Assembly (NCBI GenBank): GCA_004009845.1
Contig: RMBW01000008.1
Span: 186,001 to 250,000 of the forward strand
Length of the DNA: 64,000 nucleotides
Source of the DNA: Davidsoniella eucalypti
Taxonomy: Eukaryota; Ascomycota; Sordariomycetes; Microascales; Ceratocystidaceae
Reading direction: 5' to 3'
Each line of letters opens with the position of its first letter. Within the stretch, counting starts at the first letter, position 1. A program made the position numbers and the translations under genes. This document shows, piece after piece, positions 1 to 10,546 of this stretch. Under the pieces are notes generated by a model, which was given only the letters and a program-made list of their open reading frames with translations, searched no databases and had not been told where the DNA came from.

Positions 1-252
1 TTCGTCAGGCTTTCCAGTTGTATCAATCGAACTTGGGCCAGCCGCGCCTCTGCCCGCCGACCGCCAAATACCCAAACCAAGCCGGTGGTATTGTGGGCTG
101 CTGGCGCACCGTCTGAGACACTTCTGGGAGCTATCCTACGCAGCGTCCGGTGACTTGTTTGCCTACACCTAGACGAGCGGTTTTATTATTTGAGTATTCT
201 ATATTCTGTGGGGTTATTTACTAACTGTTTGCTTGCTTTGCTCCTACTCTAG

Positions 253-1143
253 CTTACATCGATTCCTCGTGAGCTTCTACCCTACCCCTCCTTTGTCAGT
301 CCGCCCGCGCCCCGCGTGATGTTTTGCTGGGCCGGGCATCAAGATAATGACATGAAACGATACTTAAAACGAACTCGCGATATACTGACTCCATTGCGCT
401 TTTTATTCAGCCTTGTTGCCTCCGGCCATATCGATAAGGGTGCTATCATCAGTGCCGCTGGCGACAGCATCTGGGCCATCTCTTCTGACTTCACTGTAAA
501 TTCCACCCCATTTCAATAGCATCGATGTGTTCGCCTCTTTTCCGAAGCCGAGAAAACAAATACTCCCTGTTCGACCTCCACCACGCCGAGTCTCGATACA
601 TATATATATGTTATTTATATGGTAGTGCTACAGTGCCTACAGTATGATGAGCTAGACATATACAACCTATTTCGGGACCTGGAGGGCGGCGCATCACGCT
701 CGGTGACAAGATGATATCAAAGAATCTGTAAACTAACGCGACATACGCACTTATAGCTGTCCGCTGAAGAAATGAAGGCTATGGTCACCATCCTCTCCGG
801 CAACCAGGCCGCCGGGACCGATGCCTATGCCAATGGTTTATACGCTGGTGGCGAGCGCTACGTTGTCTGCAGACTTGAGGACCGGAGTCTGTACGGCCGC
901 AAGGTATGTCACTTTCCTAAACAATCACCTATTTACCATAACTTGCATTGTTGTTTCTTATTAGCAGCATGTCATTAACATAATTCTATCTTTGCTCTTC
1001 TACTATAGGGTCAGGAGGGTATCTGTGTCGTCAAGACAAAGCAGGCTATCATCGTTGGCCACTACGGCAAGACCCACCAGGCTGGCAATAGTGCCAACAC
1101 TGTCGAGAGCCTTGCTGACTACTTGATCAAGTTGAGCTACTAA
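253..1143 (+). CDS. PFY1: Profilin (5'-partial)
   Basis: Profilin binds monomeric actin, poly-proline proteins such as formins, and phosphoinositides in the cytoplasm. Four pieces join in frame: 253-268, 411-495, 757-903 and 1009-1143 (stop TAA). They give a product running from AYIDSSLVASGHIDKG through FTLSAEEMKAM and DRSLYGRK to ESLADYLIKLSY, which follows the profilin family from near its N-terminus to its usual C-terminus. No ATG or MSWQ-type start occurs upstream of 253 in the window, and 253 is preceded by a CTAAC branch site and a CTAG acceptor. The first exon therefore lies before base 1 and the window opens inside intron 1 or its flank. Introns seen are 142, 261 and 105 nt. The identification is confident; the symbol is by homology to yeast. 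Confidence 0.93.
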
Positions 1144-2018
1144 ATCTCTCCATTTATGATGCATCGTTACATACCCCTTCCCGGAGCCGGCAGTAGAGTG
1201 AGTGTAGATAACTCGCAATATGATTAATGTCAAGATCATTCAACGAAAATTGCTAATTGCATGCTTTGTATATACAAAACTTTGCTTTACGTAGAAGGCA
1301 TCTATTTAAAATCATTAATTGTTCCATTCTTCAATGTGTCTATATCATAGAGTAGTTGGACGTAGCCATTTGATGACTCGGGCATGATGGATATACCATC
1401 ATTTCCAAGATTTACGGTTCAGGGAATGATGCGTGTGATGAGATGGCAAAGGCCCTGACCAGAAGATCATGAAGTCTTTGGTGAAAAAATATATCATTAC
1501 TATCCCTCAACACATCGTTACCCCCATCACGAAAATTTGTCTAGAGATGCTAGTTTACGTATATACTATAATAATATTAGGGTGTTTGTATTAGAAACAC
1601 AATATATCACGTAGTGAAACCAGTGATACAATAAATACATCGTGAAATTTTCATTACATCAAACGTAGCTGTCTAGTGCATCGAGATATACTGTCACTGT
1701 AATACATGAGATCATGTTACACAAGCGTCAACCTTGATAGAAGCCTTTGCTCATTATCATGCTAAAACAATGTACTATCAAATAGAGTATAAATCGTAGG
1801 AAGCACCAGAGGCATAGAAAATGACCATGGGGATGTAATTAATGTACTAGTTTAGATTCGAAAATGTAAGTCTACAGTTCGTAATAAAGTCATCATAACC
1901 TAAACAGAAGACCACCAAGTTGTTTGATTCCGAGATTTCAAGCTTTTGACCAGAATTATATTGCTGGTAAGAAGACGCAACCAAAAGAAATCCCTTCCCA
2001 TATATGCATGCATGCCCC
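1144..2018. other. Convergent intergenic region, profilin/GOT1
   Basis: AT-rich spacer between two converging genes. It should hold both 3' UTRs. I see no coding exon, tRNA or clear repeat in it. Confidence 0.5.
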
Positions 2019-2808
2019 TTACACGGGTAACTCGCTGTTGCGAGCTGTCACACCGAGCTTGTCGATTGCGGCAGCGATATACGGTCCCACGATAGGCAAG
2101 GAGCGCACAACTCCGGCTATGGTACCGAGGAAATCGCCAAATAGAATTAGGATACCGTAGAGTTCGATACAGAAGCCAATCAACGGCCAACGCATCATTA
2201 TCAATGTAATTCCTCCAAAAAACGCTGCTGTTCCCCTGGCTTTTTGTTTGCGCGCAAAGAACATGAGTGTCTTGTGGGGACCAATTATTAATGTCAGGCC
2301 AATGAGGAATAGAATCTATTTCAGGGCCGTTATGGGTTAGTTGGCTATTCATGACGATATTGAATCTTGTGGAATTCGAGGGGGGGGGGCTTATTCATAC
2401 ATTGCCCATGGCCAACCTGAAAACAAAACAAATTGATTAGTTGGCTGTCTGTGATATATCAAAAGAATATGAGTCGGTGTATCTGGGACTTACATGGCGC
2501 GGTCAAAGAAGAGCATGATACCCCCAACTAGGAAGAAACCGCCTATATGTATAACCTGTTAGAATTGGTACTTCTATCTATACCCATATGTACATTTAAG
2601 TAGCAACATTGTGATGTGCATGATGTTGTTTATAGGCGACGCTATTATATCGACTAAAAACAGATACTAACCTCCAGAGCAGAAGGCAACACCAACCTCT
2701 AGAGGCACGACGATAACAGTTAGTAAACATGATCTTTGGGGCGTTCTACGAGCTCTTCAAGTAGCTGATTGGGCGGGAGAGCGCACTTTGTTGGTCTGAT
2801 AGCCACAT
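2019..2808 (-). CDS. GOT1: Got1-family vesicle transport protein, five exons
   Basis: Small four-helix membrane protein of the early secretory pathway (ER-Golgi transport, Got1/Sft2 family). Exons on the minus strand are 2808-2787, 2698-2672, 2542-2494, 2416-2401 and 2315-2019, and join in frame to 136 aa, close to the about 138 aa of the yeast protein. The product starts MWLSDQQKVGVAF and continues through FFDRAMLAMGN, a second hydrophobic stretch with IIGPHKT, then FFARKQKARG, MMRWPLIGFCIELYG and a C-terminal LPIVGPYIAAAIDKLG motif typical of Got1. Introns are 88, 129, 77 and 85 nt; one exon is only 16 nt. The intron at 2316-2400 carries a run of ten G on the plus strand. The start is fixed by the conserved MWLSD opening. 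Confidence 0.93.
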
Positions 2809-4221
2809 GGTTGCCATGGCTGCTTCAATTGATTGCTCGGTTGTTGCTGCGGGGTGTGGTTGTTCTGATTCTTGGATTGGATTAGATCGGCGAGGGGTCT
2901 CGTTCCGGGCTGGGTATGTAGATCGCGTTGTTCTGGTAGATGTTGGCCGAGGTTCGTGCTACCCAAAGGAGAAGCCAAGGAGGGCGAGGAGAGAAATAAG
3001 AGTATGAGATCACGAGGCCTGCGTTGCTGGTGGATAGCTGCGCGGAGGAGGAATAGCTTTAGTAATATTATCTGTTATATTGGTCGTCGTCGATTGGAGC
3101 TCGAAAGAGTGTAGCAATGAGAAGGTAAATGTGAGCGTCTAATGATTGAATGTATTGACGTTGAAGAAGATCTGAAAGAGCTCTAGGGAGCAGTAATGTG
3201 TCTGCCTGGCTGATAACTACTGGACATTCACGTGTTGTCGCATTTCAAGCTTCCCTAGCTATAATTTTTTTTCCCTTCCTAGCCAGCCTGTTAAGCCACA
3301 ACAGCGATGATTTCTTTTTGATAAGGTAAAAAGCTATGGGAAGTTAGCTGTTGACGCATGAAATTCAACGTGAACCATCTATTTGGCGTCTTTTAGTGGC
3401 TTGTAGTGGATAGATACACTGTATTTCACGCTCTAGCAGCACTATGAAAGTGGTACGAGCTTGTCGTTGTGGAAGTGGAGCATTTTTCTCGGCGGTCGAT
3501 TGACTTACTAAGCACACAGAACGTAAGTTAAAAAACTGACCATGAGTTGCAACATAGACACAATTTTCAATTTGCTCACTTTTTTAATATGATTTTCGGA
3601 CTTGCCATGGAAAATTGACACTAGATACTGCTTCAGAATGTTGATTTGGCCAATTTGTCATTCACCAGATGTCTCTATCTAGCAGTAGACCGCAAAACAT
3701 TCATTGCTAGTGATACCGCACTAATACTTTGTTATATCCACTCATGTTATTCTTTAGCTAGCGCTAACGTACTATGTAGACTAGCTCCTCTTGCCTCGAC
3801 GACCACAGGCCTTCCTCTGGTAGGAGGGCACTATGGCAACTGATTATGCTCCTTCATAGCTTTTCGGTATCTGTCGCTCCGTTTCCTGATACGTTTCTAT
3901 ACATCCATACTTTACAGGGCGGATAAAGGCACATAGTAGACTCGATCACGATTAAGCCGGAGCGTCCTGATGGCACACTTTTTGTCGAAAGACGGCTAGT
4001 GCGTATCGGAGGTTTGACTTCGTTGGCCGAACATGACATATACATACACACATGTAAATATGATAGACTGAATATAGATATGATAGAAGCTCTGATTAGC
4101 ATTACTTGGTACTGTCCAAGAACCCAAGATGAGATAAAAAGAAAGAAAAGGATCCAACATTATTTCCATAAAGCCATAGTATACGATATCCATTCCACGT
4201 AGCCCCACAACTTAATGGCAA
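2809..4221. other. Intergenic, GOT1 promoter and IES6 3' flank
   Basis: Both neighbouring genes are on the minus strand, so this holds the GOT1 upstream region and the IES6 3' UTR. Several short open frames exist but none shows family-like sequence or splice support. Confidence 0.5.
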
Positions 4222-4767
4222 CTATTTCAGGATTGTATGCGCACCACGAGCTTCTAGGTACATTTCCGCAACACCTCGAGGCAATTCGCGGATAAGGCCA
4301 AAGACTTCCTTGTTGTGATACCGCATACGGGTCTTGGGATCAACATATGGTGCTGGCAAGCCAGTGACATCGCAATAGTGCTTCGAATGGGCTGTTGACG
4401 GGGCCGACTCAATATTGGTATATGTAACCACCGGTGCATGTATTGAGGACTTGGCAGCGTTCTTCTCCAGCACCATTTTGGCCAAGTTAGTAGAAGCTTG
4501 TGCTAGGTCTCCCTCTTTGCTGGCTGTCGGCGTGGATTCACCGCTCGTAGAAAGGCCATCATCGGTCGCGGCAGCGCTGGCTTCGAGAGAGGCTGCTTGG
4601 GCTGAAGCTTCGCGTTTTTGGATATCGCCTAGAATGGCCTTGAGGTTCTTGTTACGGCGTTGGTTAGGCTTCCAGTGGGCGTTGCGGAAATTCTTGTGGA
4701 TAGAGTGCATGTCGATGGTTTCGAGAAATTCGATGTGCGCAAGTTGCGCTTCAGTGGGTGCGGCCAT
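4222..4767 (-). CDS. IES6: INO80 complex subunit Ies6 (YL1-C domain)
   Basis: Ies6 pairs with Arp5 in the INO80 chromatin remodeller and helps couple ATP hydrolysis to nucleosome sliding. Single exon, 181 aa. The N-terminal part has the Ies6-type stretch SIHKNFRNAHWKPNQRRNKN (about residues 22-41) followed by a low-complexity Ala/Ser/Thr middle. The C-terminal about 50 residues are a YL1-C domain: HYCDVTGLPAPYVDPKT, RMRYHNKEVFGLIRELP. The start at 4767 gives a normal-length protein. It is transcribed divergently from DAD4 with 336 bp between start codons, and its partner gene ARP5 lies 2.8 kb beyond. Confidence 0.92.
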   Translation of the reverse strand: MAAPTEAQLAHIEFLETIDMHSIHKNFRNAHWKPNQRRNKNLKAILGDIQKREASAQAASLEASAAATDDGLSTSGESTPTASKEGDLAQASTNLAKMVLEKNAAKSSIHAPVVTYTNIESAPSTAHSKHYCDVTGLPAPYVDPKTRMRYHNKEVFGLIRELPRGVAEMYLEARGAHTILK

Positions 4768-5103
4768 TTTCGGATATTGTGAAGCTGATTTTTGAGGACG
4801 TGGTATGCAAATAGCTAGAAAATAGGAAATATATAGGACAATGGGATATCAATTGATTTGAGTTGGGATTTGACAGGGCGAGCTTGAAGGACAATTGGAG
4901 AATAACTTGATTAATTCTCAAGATTCTAAAGCTCACTTGCGACTGCGCTAATCACTAAATTATGCCACTCCACACCGCCTTACATATCCAAACTATCAAC
5001 AAACAACTTATTGGCTTCAACTTATTCACACTTCCGTAAGCAATATCAACTAGATCTTCACATCCTCACATACTTCAATTGGAATAATATTGAGGTAGCA
5101 AAA
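4768..5103. promoter_or_regulatory. Shared divergent promoter region IES6/DAD4
   Basis: The 336 bp between the IES6 and DAD4 start codons must contain both promoters and leaders. It is AT-rich. I could not identify a specific factor site with confidence. Confidence 0.45.
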
Positions 5104-5556
5104 ATGGTCCGCTAATGCTCTAATTTTCAATATTTGATGGCATAGTCTAACCCGAGTTTTTGAATATAGGAAAGTCCACATGAACATCAACAAAATCTCC
5201 TATTAGGACGTATCTGCACAAACATTGTAAGTATTAGGTCATCTTCGGTTCCATTTATGACAGTGATAGTTAACGATATCAGGAAAAACTCAATGAGGCG
5301 GTCATTGCCATGAACAAAGCTCTTCAGGTATGGCTTTTCCCTTTACAAAGACATCATTAACTATATCTTATTAACACGCTTTCACGCTCTAGGAAATAAA
5401 TATGCAAAACATGAATGTTGAGCTCGTCGCCCAGATGTTCAAAAACTACCAATCCAACGTGCTATTTCATCTAGAAGGTTCGACTATCTATCCATGCCAC
5501 ATAGCTCTTTTACTAACATTAACCTAGAAACGGGAACACTACAGCCTCCATCATAA
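5104..5556 (+). CDS. DAD4: DASH/Dam1 complex subunit Dad4
   Basis: Dad4 is a small subunit of the DASH ring that couples kinetochores to microtubules in fungi. Five exons join in frame: 5104-5106, 5170-5226, 5283-5327, 5393-5477 and 5528-5556, giving 72 aa, the size of yeast Dad4. The product opens MESPHEHQQNLLLGRI, has a helical middle EKLNEAVIAMNKALQEIN, then ELVAQMFKNYQSNVLFHLEE, and ends TGTLQPPS. This follows the family along its whole length. Exon 1 is only the ATG, and its donor reads GTCCGC instead of the usual GTANGT; a stop directly upstream of exon 2 makes some such intron necessary. Introns are 63, 56, 65 and 50 nt. A search limited to long open frames would miss this gene. Confidence 0.85.
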
Positions 5557-5895
5557 GATCACACCTTGAATTATCAAACACATGGAAGAGTGACACAATA
5601 AACCTTTTTATGATATTTATTTTTTACTATTTTACGTCTACCTACTGTTATTTCACAGAAATACAACGGCATATTCCGGAGCAACTAGCTCATTTCATCT
5701 TCCAGCTAACTCCCGGGTGGCCAGCGATTGCAGGTGCACGTAGATTCATGCATCTCTTGTGATTTTTAGGGTCCGGCTTTGGGGCTAAGAGAGATCTCTG
5801 TCCTAGCTGCTAGAATGTGGCCCAACTCCGTTCGGGTGAGTAGCGGGAGACACAGGAGGGAGGTTCGGTGGGGACACCAGGAATATGTACTATAT

Positions 5896-6262
5896 ACGCA
5901 AGAGGCGTGGCACGAGTACGTCCGAGTTGTTTTTGAGCGATATGCAACCAAACTTACAAGACCCAGTTCGGCGGATTGTACCAGTGCGTGATCTAGTCGC
6001 CCCTTGAGAGCATGCAAAATACACATATTCAAGTCTATCTAATCCGTCCCGGGCTATAGTTGAATTGGAGCGTCCCACGGAGAATCCACCGGCTTTCGCC
6101 CATTGCTTTAAATTTGACTCAAGATCTTCAATAGAGTCGTATAGATGACCAGAAACAAGCCGATGGTTGTCTAGGGGTTCATTCGGAGGTGGTGTACAAA
6201 ATGACTGAGATGCCTGAAAGAAGATGCAAGACGCAGTGGCAGAGACATACTGGTAAGGACAT
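5896..6262 (-). pseudogene. FAR1/MULE-transposase-like zinc-finger fragment
   Basis: Read on the minus strand, an open stretch from about 6225 to the stop near 5896 encodes NHRLVSGHLYDSIEDLESNL, then QWAKAGGFSVGRS, YVYFACSQGATRSR and IRRTGSCKFGC. The spacing of Trp, the Cys in FACSQG and the RRTGSCKFGC ending resembles the N-terminal FAR1-type (WRKY-GCM1-like) DNA-binding region of Mutator-like transposases and derived fungal proteins. The frame stops soon after, with no transposase core or DDE residues in reach, so I read it as a remnant or a very short domesticated gene. A possible start at 6262 (MSLP) would need a 37-nt intron, shorter than any other here. The family call is by memory of the motif and is moderately sure. 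Confidence 0.45.
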
Positions 6263-6414
6263 GGTAGGAGCTAGAAGGCTGCGACAATATTGACTTGAAT
6301 AAGTTAGCAAATATGTGAGGAAAGGCCAAAAACCTACCAAGAATCCGTCGTTTGGATCGAGTTGAATAGTTATAGGTAGTTTTTTCTTTTCTTTTCTTTG
6401 GATCGCATGTTGGT

Positions 6415-6768
6415 TCAAGTAGACGTTGAATACAGTCTATTCAAGGTTCTGATTATCTCCGACGTTGTGTCCACAACCCCGTCGAACAGAACTCTAGAGA
6501 TACGTTTGACAACATATACCATCATATCGAGAGGATGAGTAACCTGGATACTCGCGCCTTGATGCCGTCGGCATGCTTCGGGATGCATTCGGCATACTCT
6601 TTATTCTTCGTGGCGACAATGAAGTCGCCATTGGTGCAGTTGACGCCCCATATGGCGTCTGGGAGTCGAGGTTCCGTGTCATGAACAGCCAGAGACGTAT
6701 GGGATATGAGGCAAAGACGCACCGTTGTTGACATATAGGACAATTTTCGTAGTGCCCGGGCAGGCCGT
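6415..6768 (-). CDS. Unrecognised spliced coding segment (3' part)
   Basis: Three minus-strand segments, 6768-6723, 6658-6544 and 6493-6415, have plausible splice ends (GTGCGT..CCCAG and GTTACT..CTCTAG). They join in frame to PGTTKIVLYVNND, AIWGVNCTNGDFIVATKNKE, IPKHADGIKARVSRVLFDG and TSEIIRTLNRLYSTST then stop. The mixed hydrophobic/charged composition looks like real protein rather than chance translation. Another possible upstream exon near 6925-6850 encodes NSYNILVAHSIPYSKLETVE. I do not recognise the family and could not find a start codon that joins cleanly. It could be the 3' end of a small gene, or a decayed copy of one. Confidence 0.3.
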
Positions 6769-6925
6769 CTAGCAGTCCACATAGACGGACAGATCTCGCG
6801 ATCCGATGGGCAGCGATATTCATGTTGGAGGCAACTACGCTTTAGACTTGGAAACCTCAACAGTCTCTAGTTTTGAGTACGGAATGCTGTGGGCGACCAA
6901 AATGTTGTATGAGTTTTCACCACTA

Positions 6926-7553
6926 GTAGAGTGTCGTGACGATTTAGTTGTATATATTAGTCAGCATTTCCCAGGATATATAGTTTACGTAGACTTTGAA
7001 TTTATACGTATACTTTTATACATGAGTACAATAGTATGTAATGAATGATTAGGTCAGACCTGATTTGAAAAACAGTCTCGAGAAAATAATCGGCTTTTAA
7101 CCAAATTCAGGGGATCTCCCGTAACTTTGTGATAAAATTGAGCACAGAAATTAACACCAAAGTTAAAGATTAGATTAACAAAAACATCGCAAACTTGTGA
7201 AAGTGCAATGGAATGATAAAAATCGAGCATGAGGCAAAATTATGGTGGTAAAGTCAGGAAATATATGTGTAGTTATTTTCAAAATAGTGACTATTCCAAA
7301 TCACATTTGTCCCATATCGAGTCGAGAGTACTACCTGATTATTATGTGGTTTATCCCTATAAGATAAAATCACAGCTGTCGCAAAACCCTCACCGTTTGC
7401 TTTGCGCCATCGCGAAATTTGGAGGGGGACAAGGCTGAACTTAAACCTTAACCCACCAAACTACCAGCCTTACCACCAGCATCACAAACCTTTTTCCGCC
7501 GCTTCAAATATCGCGCGGTCAATTCGAAAGTATACGATACGACATTCTACAAT
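6926..7553. other. Intergenic upstream of ARP5
   Basis: AT-rich sequence with no coding stretch that I can support. It should contain the ARP5 promoter and leader. Confidence 0.4.
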
Positions 7554-9944
7554 ATGGCGCCCAGCGCAGTCATGTCTACTGCCATAGACGTGGACATTGA
7601 TCCGCGCAAGCTGCCTCCCCAGCGCACATACCCTCCGGTCAAGCTTCACCCGGTGCGCGAAGCCAAAATCGAAGACGCCGTCCCGATATATACCGAAGGC
7701 CGTAGTAAGGCCAAAAGCATGCCTTCTGGCAGCGCCGCAATTGTCATTGACAATGGTATGTTTACATCCGTCAAGATCCAACAGATCAATGCATCGCTAA
7801 CTAGTTTTTCGGATAGGCTCATCTACAGTGCGCGCCGGCTGGTCCTTTGATAAACGCCCGATCCTCAGTCTCCCTCCGATTTTCAGTAAATACCGTGATC
7901 GTAAAGTTCTGAAGACTTTTTCCTTCGCCGGCTCTGACTGCTACGCCGACAATAGTTCCCGATCTCATATAAAGAATGCCTTTGAATCTGGTACTGGCAT
8001 CATAAGTTCATGGGACACTATGGAACACGTCTTCGACTATGTCTTCCTCAAGCTCGGTATGAATGACGTAAATGATTCGATTGACGTACCCATTGTCATG
8101 ACAGAAGCTGTAGCCAATCTTGCCTATAGCCGCAAGAGTGCGTACTATCCAAGTCCCTTTCTTCGTTGTATGAATCGTATCTAACAGCCATATGTATAGC
8201 TATGTCCGAGCTTGTCTTCGAATGCTACGGTGCTCCCTCTTTAGCGTACGGCATTGATTCTCTATTTTCGTTCAAACACAACAAGGGCTCTACAGGCCTT
8301 GTTGTTTCTTCTTCATACACATCCACACACGTTATTCCAGTCGTAAACTCAAAAGCCATACTATCACAAGCCACCCGTCTAAACTGGGGCAGTTATCAGG
8401 CAGCGGAGTATCTTCTAAAGCTAACCAAGCTTAAGTACCCAACGTTCAATGGGAAACTCAACTCATCGCAAATGGAATATATGCTCCGGGACTTTGGCTA
8501 CGTCTCTACAGACTATGACAATGAACTTGCCCACTATCTAGAGTGGTCTGGCCTTGAGGATCGCGATATCGTCATCCAATACCCATACACAGAGGAGGTT
8601 ATCATACAAAAAAGTGAGGAGGAACTGGCGCGCGTGGCTGAGCGTAAAAAGGAGAGCGGCCGCCGACTACAAGAGCAGGCGGCCAAAATGCGCCTTGAAA
8701 AGCTTATACAGAAAGAGAATATGCTAGATCACTACAGATCAGTGCAAGCAAAGCTACAAGACGCCAACAAAAAGGACACAAAGAGACTACTGGACGACAA
8801 CGAGCTCAAGGACGAAGCCCATCTCGAAAGAACTATTCGCGACCTTGATAAGGCCGTTAGAAAGGCACGGACAAAAGATGTTGGTGGCGCAGACGAAGAA
8901 GAACAAGCACCTCCAGTCTTCGATCTAATCGATGTTCCAGACGACGAGTTAGAAGACACCGATATCAAAGCTAAGAAGCTACAAAAGCTAGCCAAGGCCA
9001 ACTATGAAGCTAGACAACGTGCCAAAGCCGAAAAGGAGGCAGAGAAGGCCCGTATTGCCGAGGAAAAGCGCATGGATGACGAGCGTCGCGAGAACGATCT
9101 AGAGGGCTGGATTGGGGAGAGACGAAGTGCCCTGCTGGACACTCAGCGAAAGATCAAGGAGAAGGAGCGCCTCAAGGCCGATATGGGTAACCGTAAGAGT
9201 CTAGCGTCACAGATCCGCATGAAGAGCATCGCCAACCTCGCGGCGGATACGCCTACTAAGAAACGCCGCCGTGGAGGTGACGACGATGACTTTGGTGCCA
9301 ACGATGACGATTGGGGTGTCTACCGCGACATTGCAGACCAATCTGACGAAGAAGAGGAGGATCTTGTCGGCAAGCTGTCTGCTCTCGAGGATGAACTGCT
9401 GCGTTTCGACGACGACTTCACCTACGAAAATACACAGACCGCCAAGACCGACTGGAGTAAAAGCCTGCTTCACGCATTCGAGCGCGGCCCTCGACCCTTC
9501 GATGCCAACTCCGCCGCAGAGCTTAACCAAATCCACCTCAACGTCGAGCGTATCCGTATTCCCGAAGTTGTCTTCCAGCCCTCCATTGCCGGCATCGACC
9601 AAGCCGGACTCGTACAGATAGCCGGTGATATCATCAACCAGCGCATGTCGGGTCATGCAGCACGCGTCGATCTACTCAAGGACGTCTTTTGTACCGGCGG
9701 AAACACCATGTTCCGTGGCTTCTCCCAGAGGCTGGAAGATGGACTTCGCGCGCTTCTAGATGCGGGTGCGCCGCTCAAGGTTCGTATGGCGCAGGATCCC
9801 GTGGAGGATGCTTGGAAGGGTGCGGCAGAGTGGGTTGGTACGGATGCTTGGAAGGCGACTACTATTAGTCGTGCAGAGTATGAAGAGAAGGGCTCGGATT
9901 ATATTAGGGAGCATGACATGGGTAACTCGTACATCCCTCTGTAA
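7554..9944 (+). CDS. ARP5: Actin-related protein Arp5 (INO80 complex)
   Basis: Arp5 is a nuclear actin-related protein that forms a module with Ies6 on the INO80 ATPase. Exons 7554-7755, 7817-8137 and 8200-9944 join in frame to 755 aa; introns are 61 and 62 nt. The N-terminal actin fold is visible as IVIDNGSSTVRAGWS (phosphate-loop region) and VPIVMTEAVANLAYSRK, MSELVFECYGAPSLAYGID. A long insertion of about 280 residues in the middle is highly charged and coiled-coil-like (Glu/Lys/Arg-rich, plus a KKRRRGGDDDD patch), which is the hallmark of Arp5. The actin fold resumes with VFCTGGNTMFRGFSQRL and ends near EYEEKGSDYIREH. ATG 7554 gives the first in-frame start, with a second Met six codons on. 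Confidence 0.95.
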
Positions 9945-10546
9945 TTGGTTTCTTTGTGTTGTTTGTTCTTTTGTTTGTTGGCGAATATTTACGATTGGTG
10001 TAGGTTTTTCACTTTTCTCTGTAGTGTCTATATTTTTATGCATTCAGAGTACACAGTTATATCACAAGATTTTACAGTAATATAAAGATTCTTGAATATG
10101 CTTTGGTATTTAACCCTACTTCGATCTTGGATCTGGCTACATTCAATCTGCTTAGAGCTTTCTAAACGGTAGAAAAAAGATATATTTTTTTCACCTGCAC
10201 CGTAGCTTCTCCAAAGCCATGATATATATATATTTATAAAAAAAAAAACCAAAGCACTTGTAGCATAACAGCAAAATAATCGGCATTATATATCTCGTGC
10301 TAAATCCCCTCGATTCAATGGCAATTACCATTCTTTTGAGTGAGAGGATCTTTTGTGGCGTACAACAGGCCGACATCCTGTGGTATTAAAGAACAACCTG
10401 AACGCCTTCGCCAGAACATCAAACTATAAAAACAGAGGGCTTTACCATCATCAACATCGTATCTCTTCAGGAGACGACAAACAAACCCTGTACGCCCGGA
10501 CTAGCTAACTGCCCCCGGTACCATTAAATCCCGAAGGACGGCTTTA
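9945..10546. other. Convergent intergenic region, ARP5/bZIP
   Basis: Spacer of 602 bp between two stop codons, AT-rich with a TATATATA and an A-rich run near 10228-10250. It holds both 3' UTRs and no gene that I can support. Confidence 0.45.

Noticed and set aside
9271..9621. Alternative frames of over 110 codons inside ARP5
   Set aside because: Shadow frames of a confidently identified exon.
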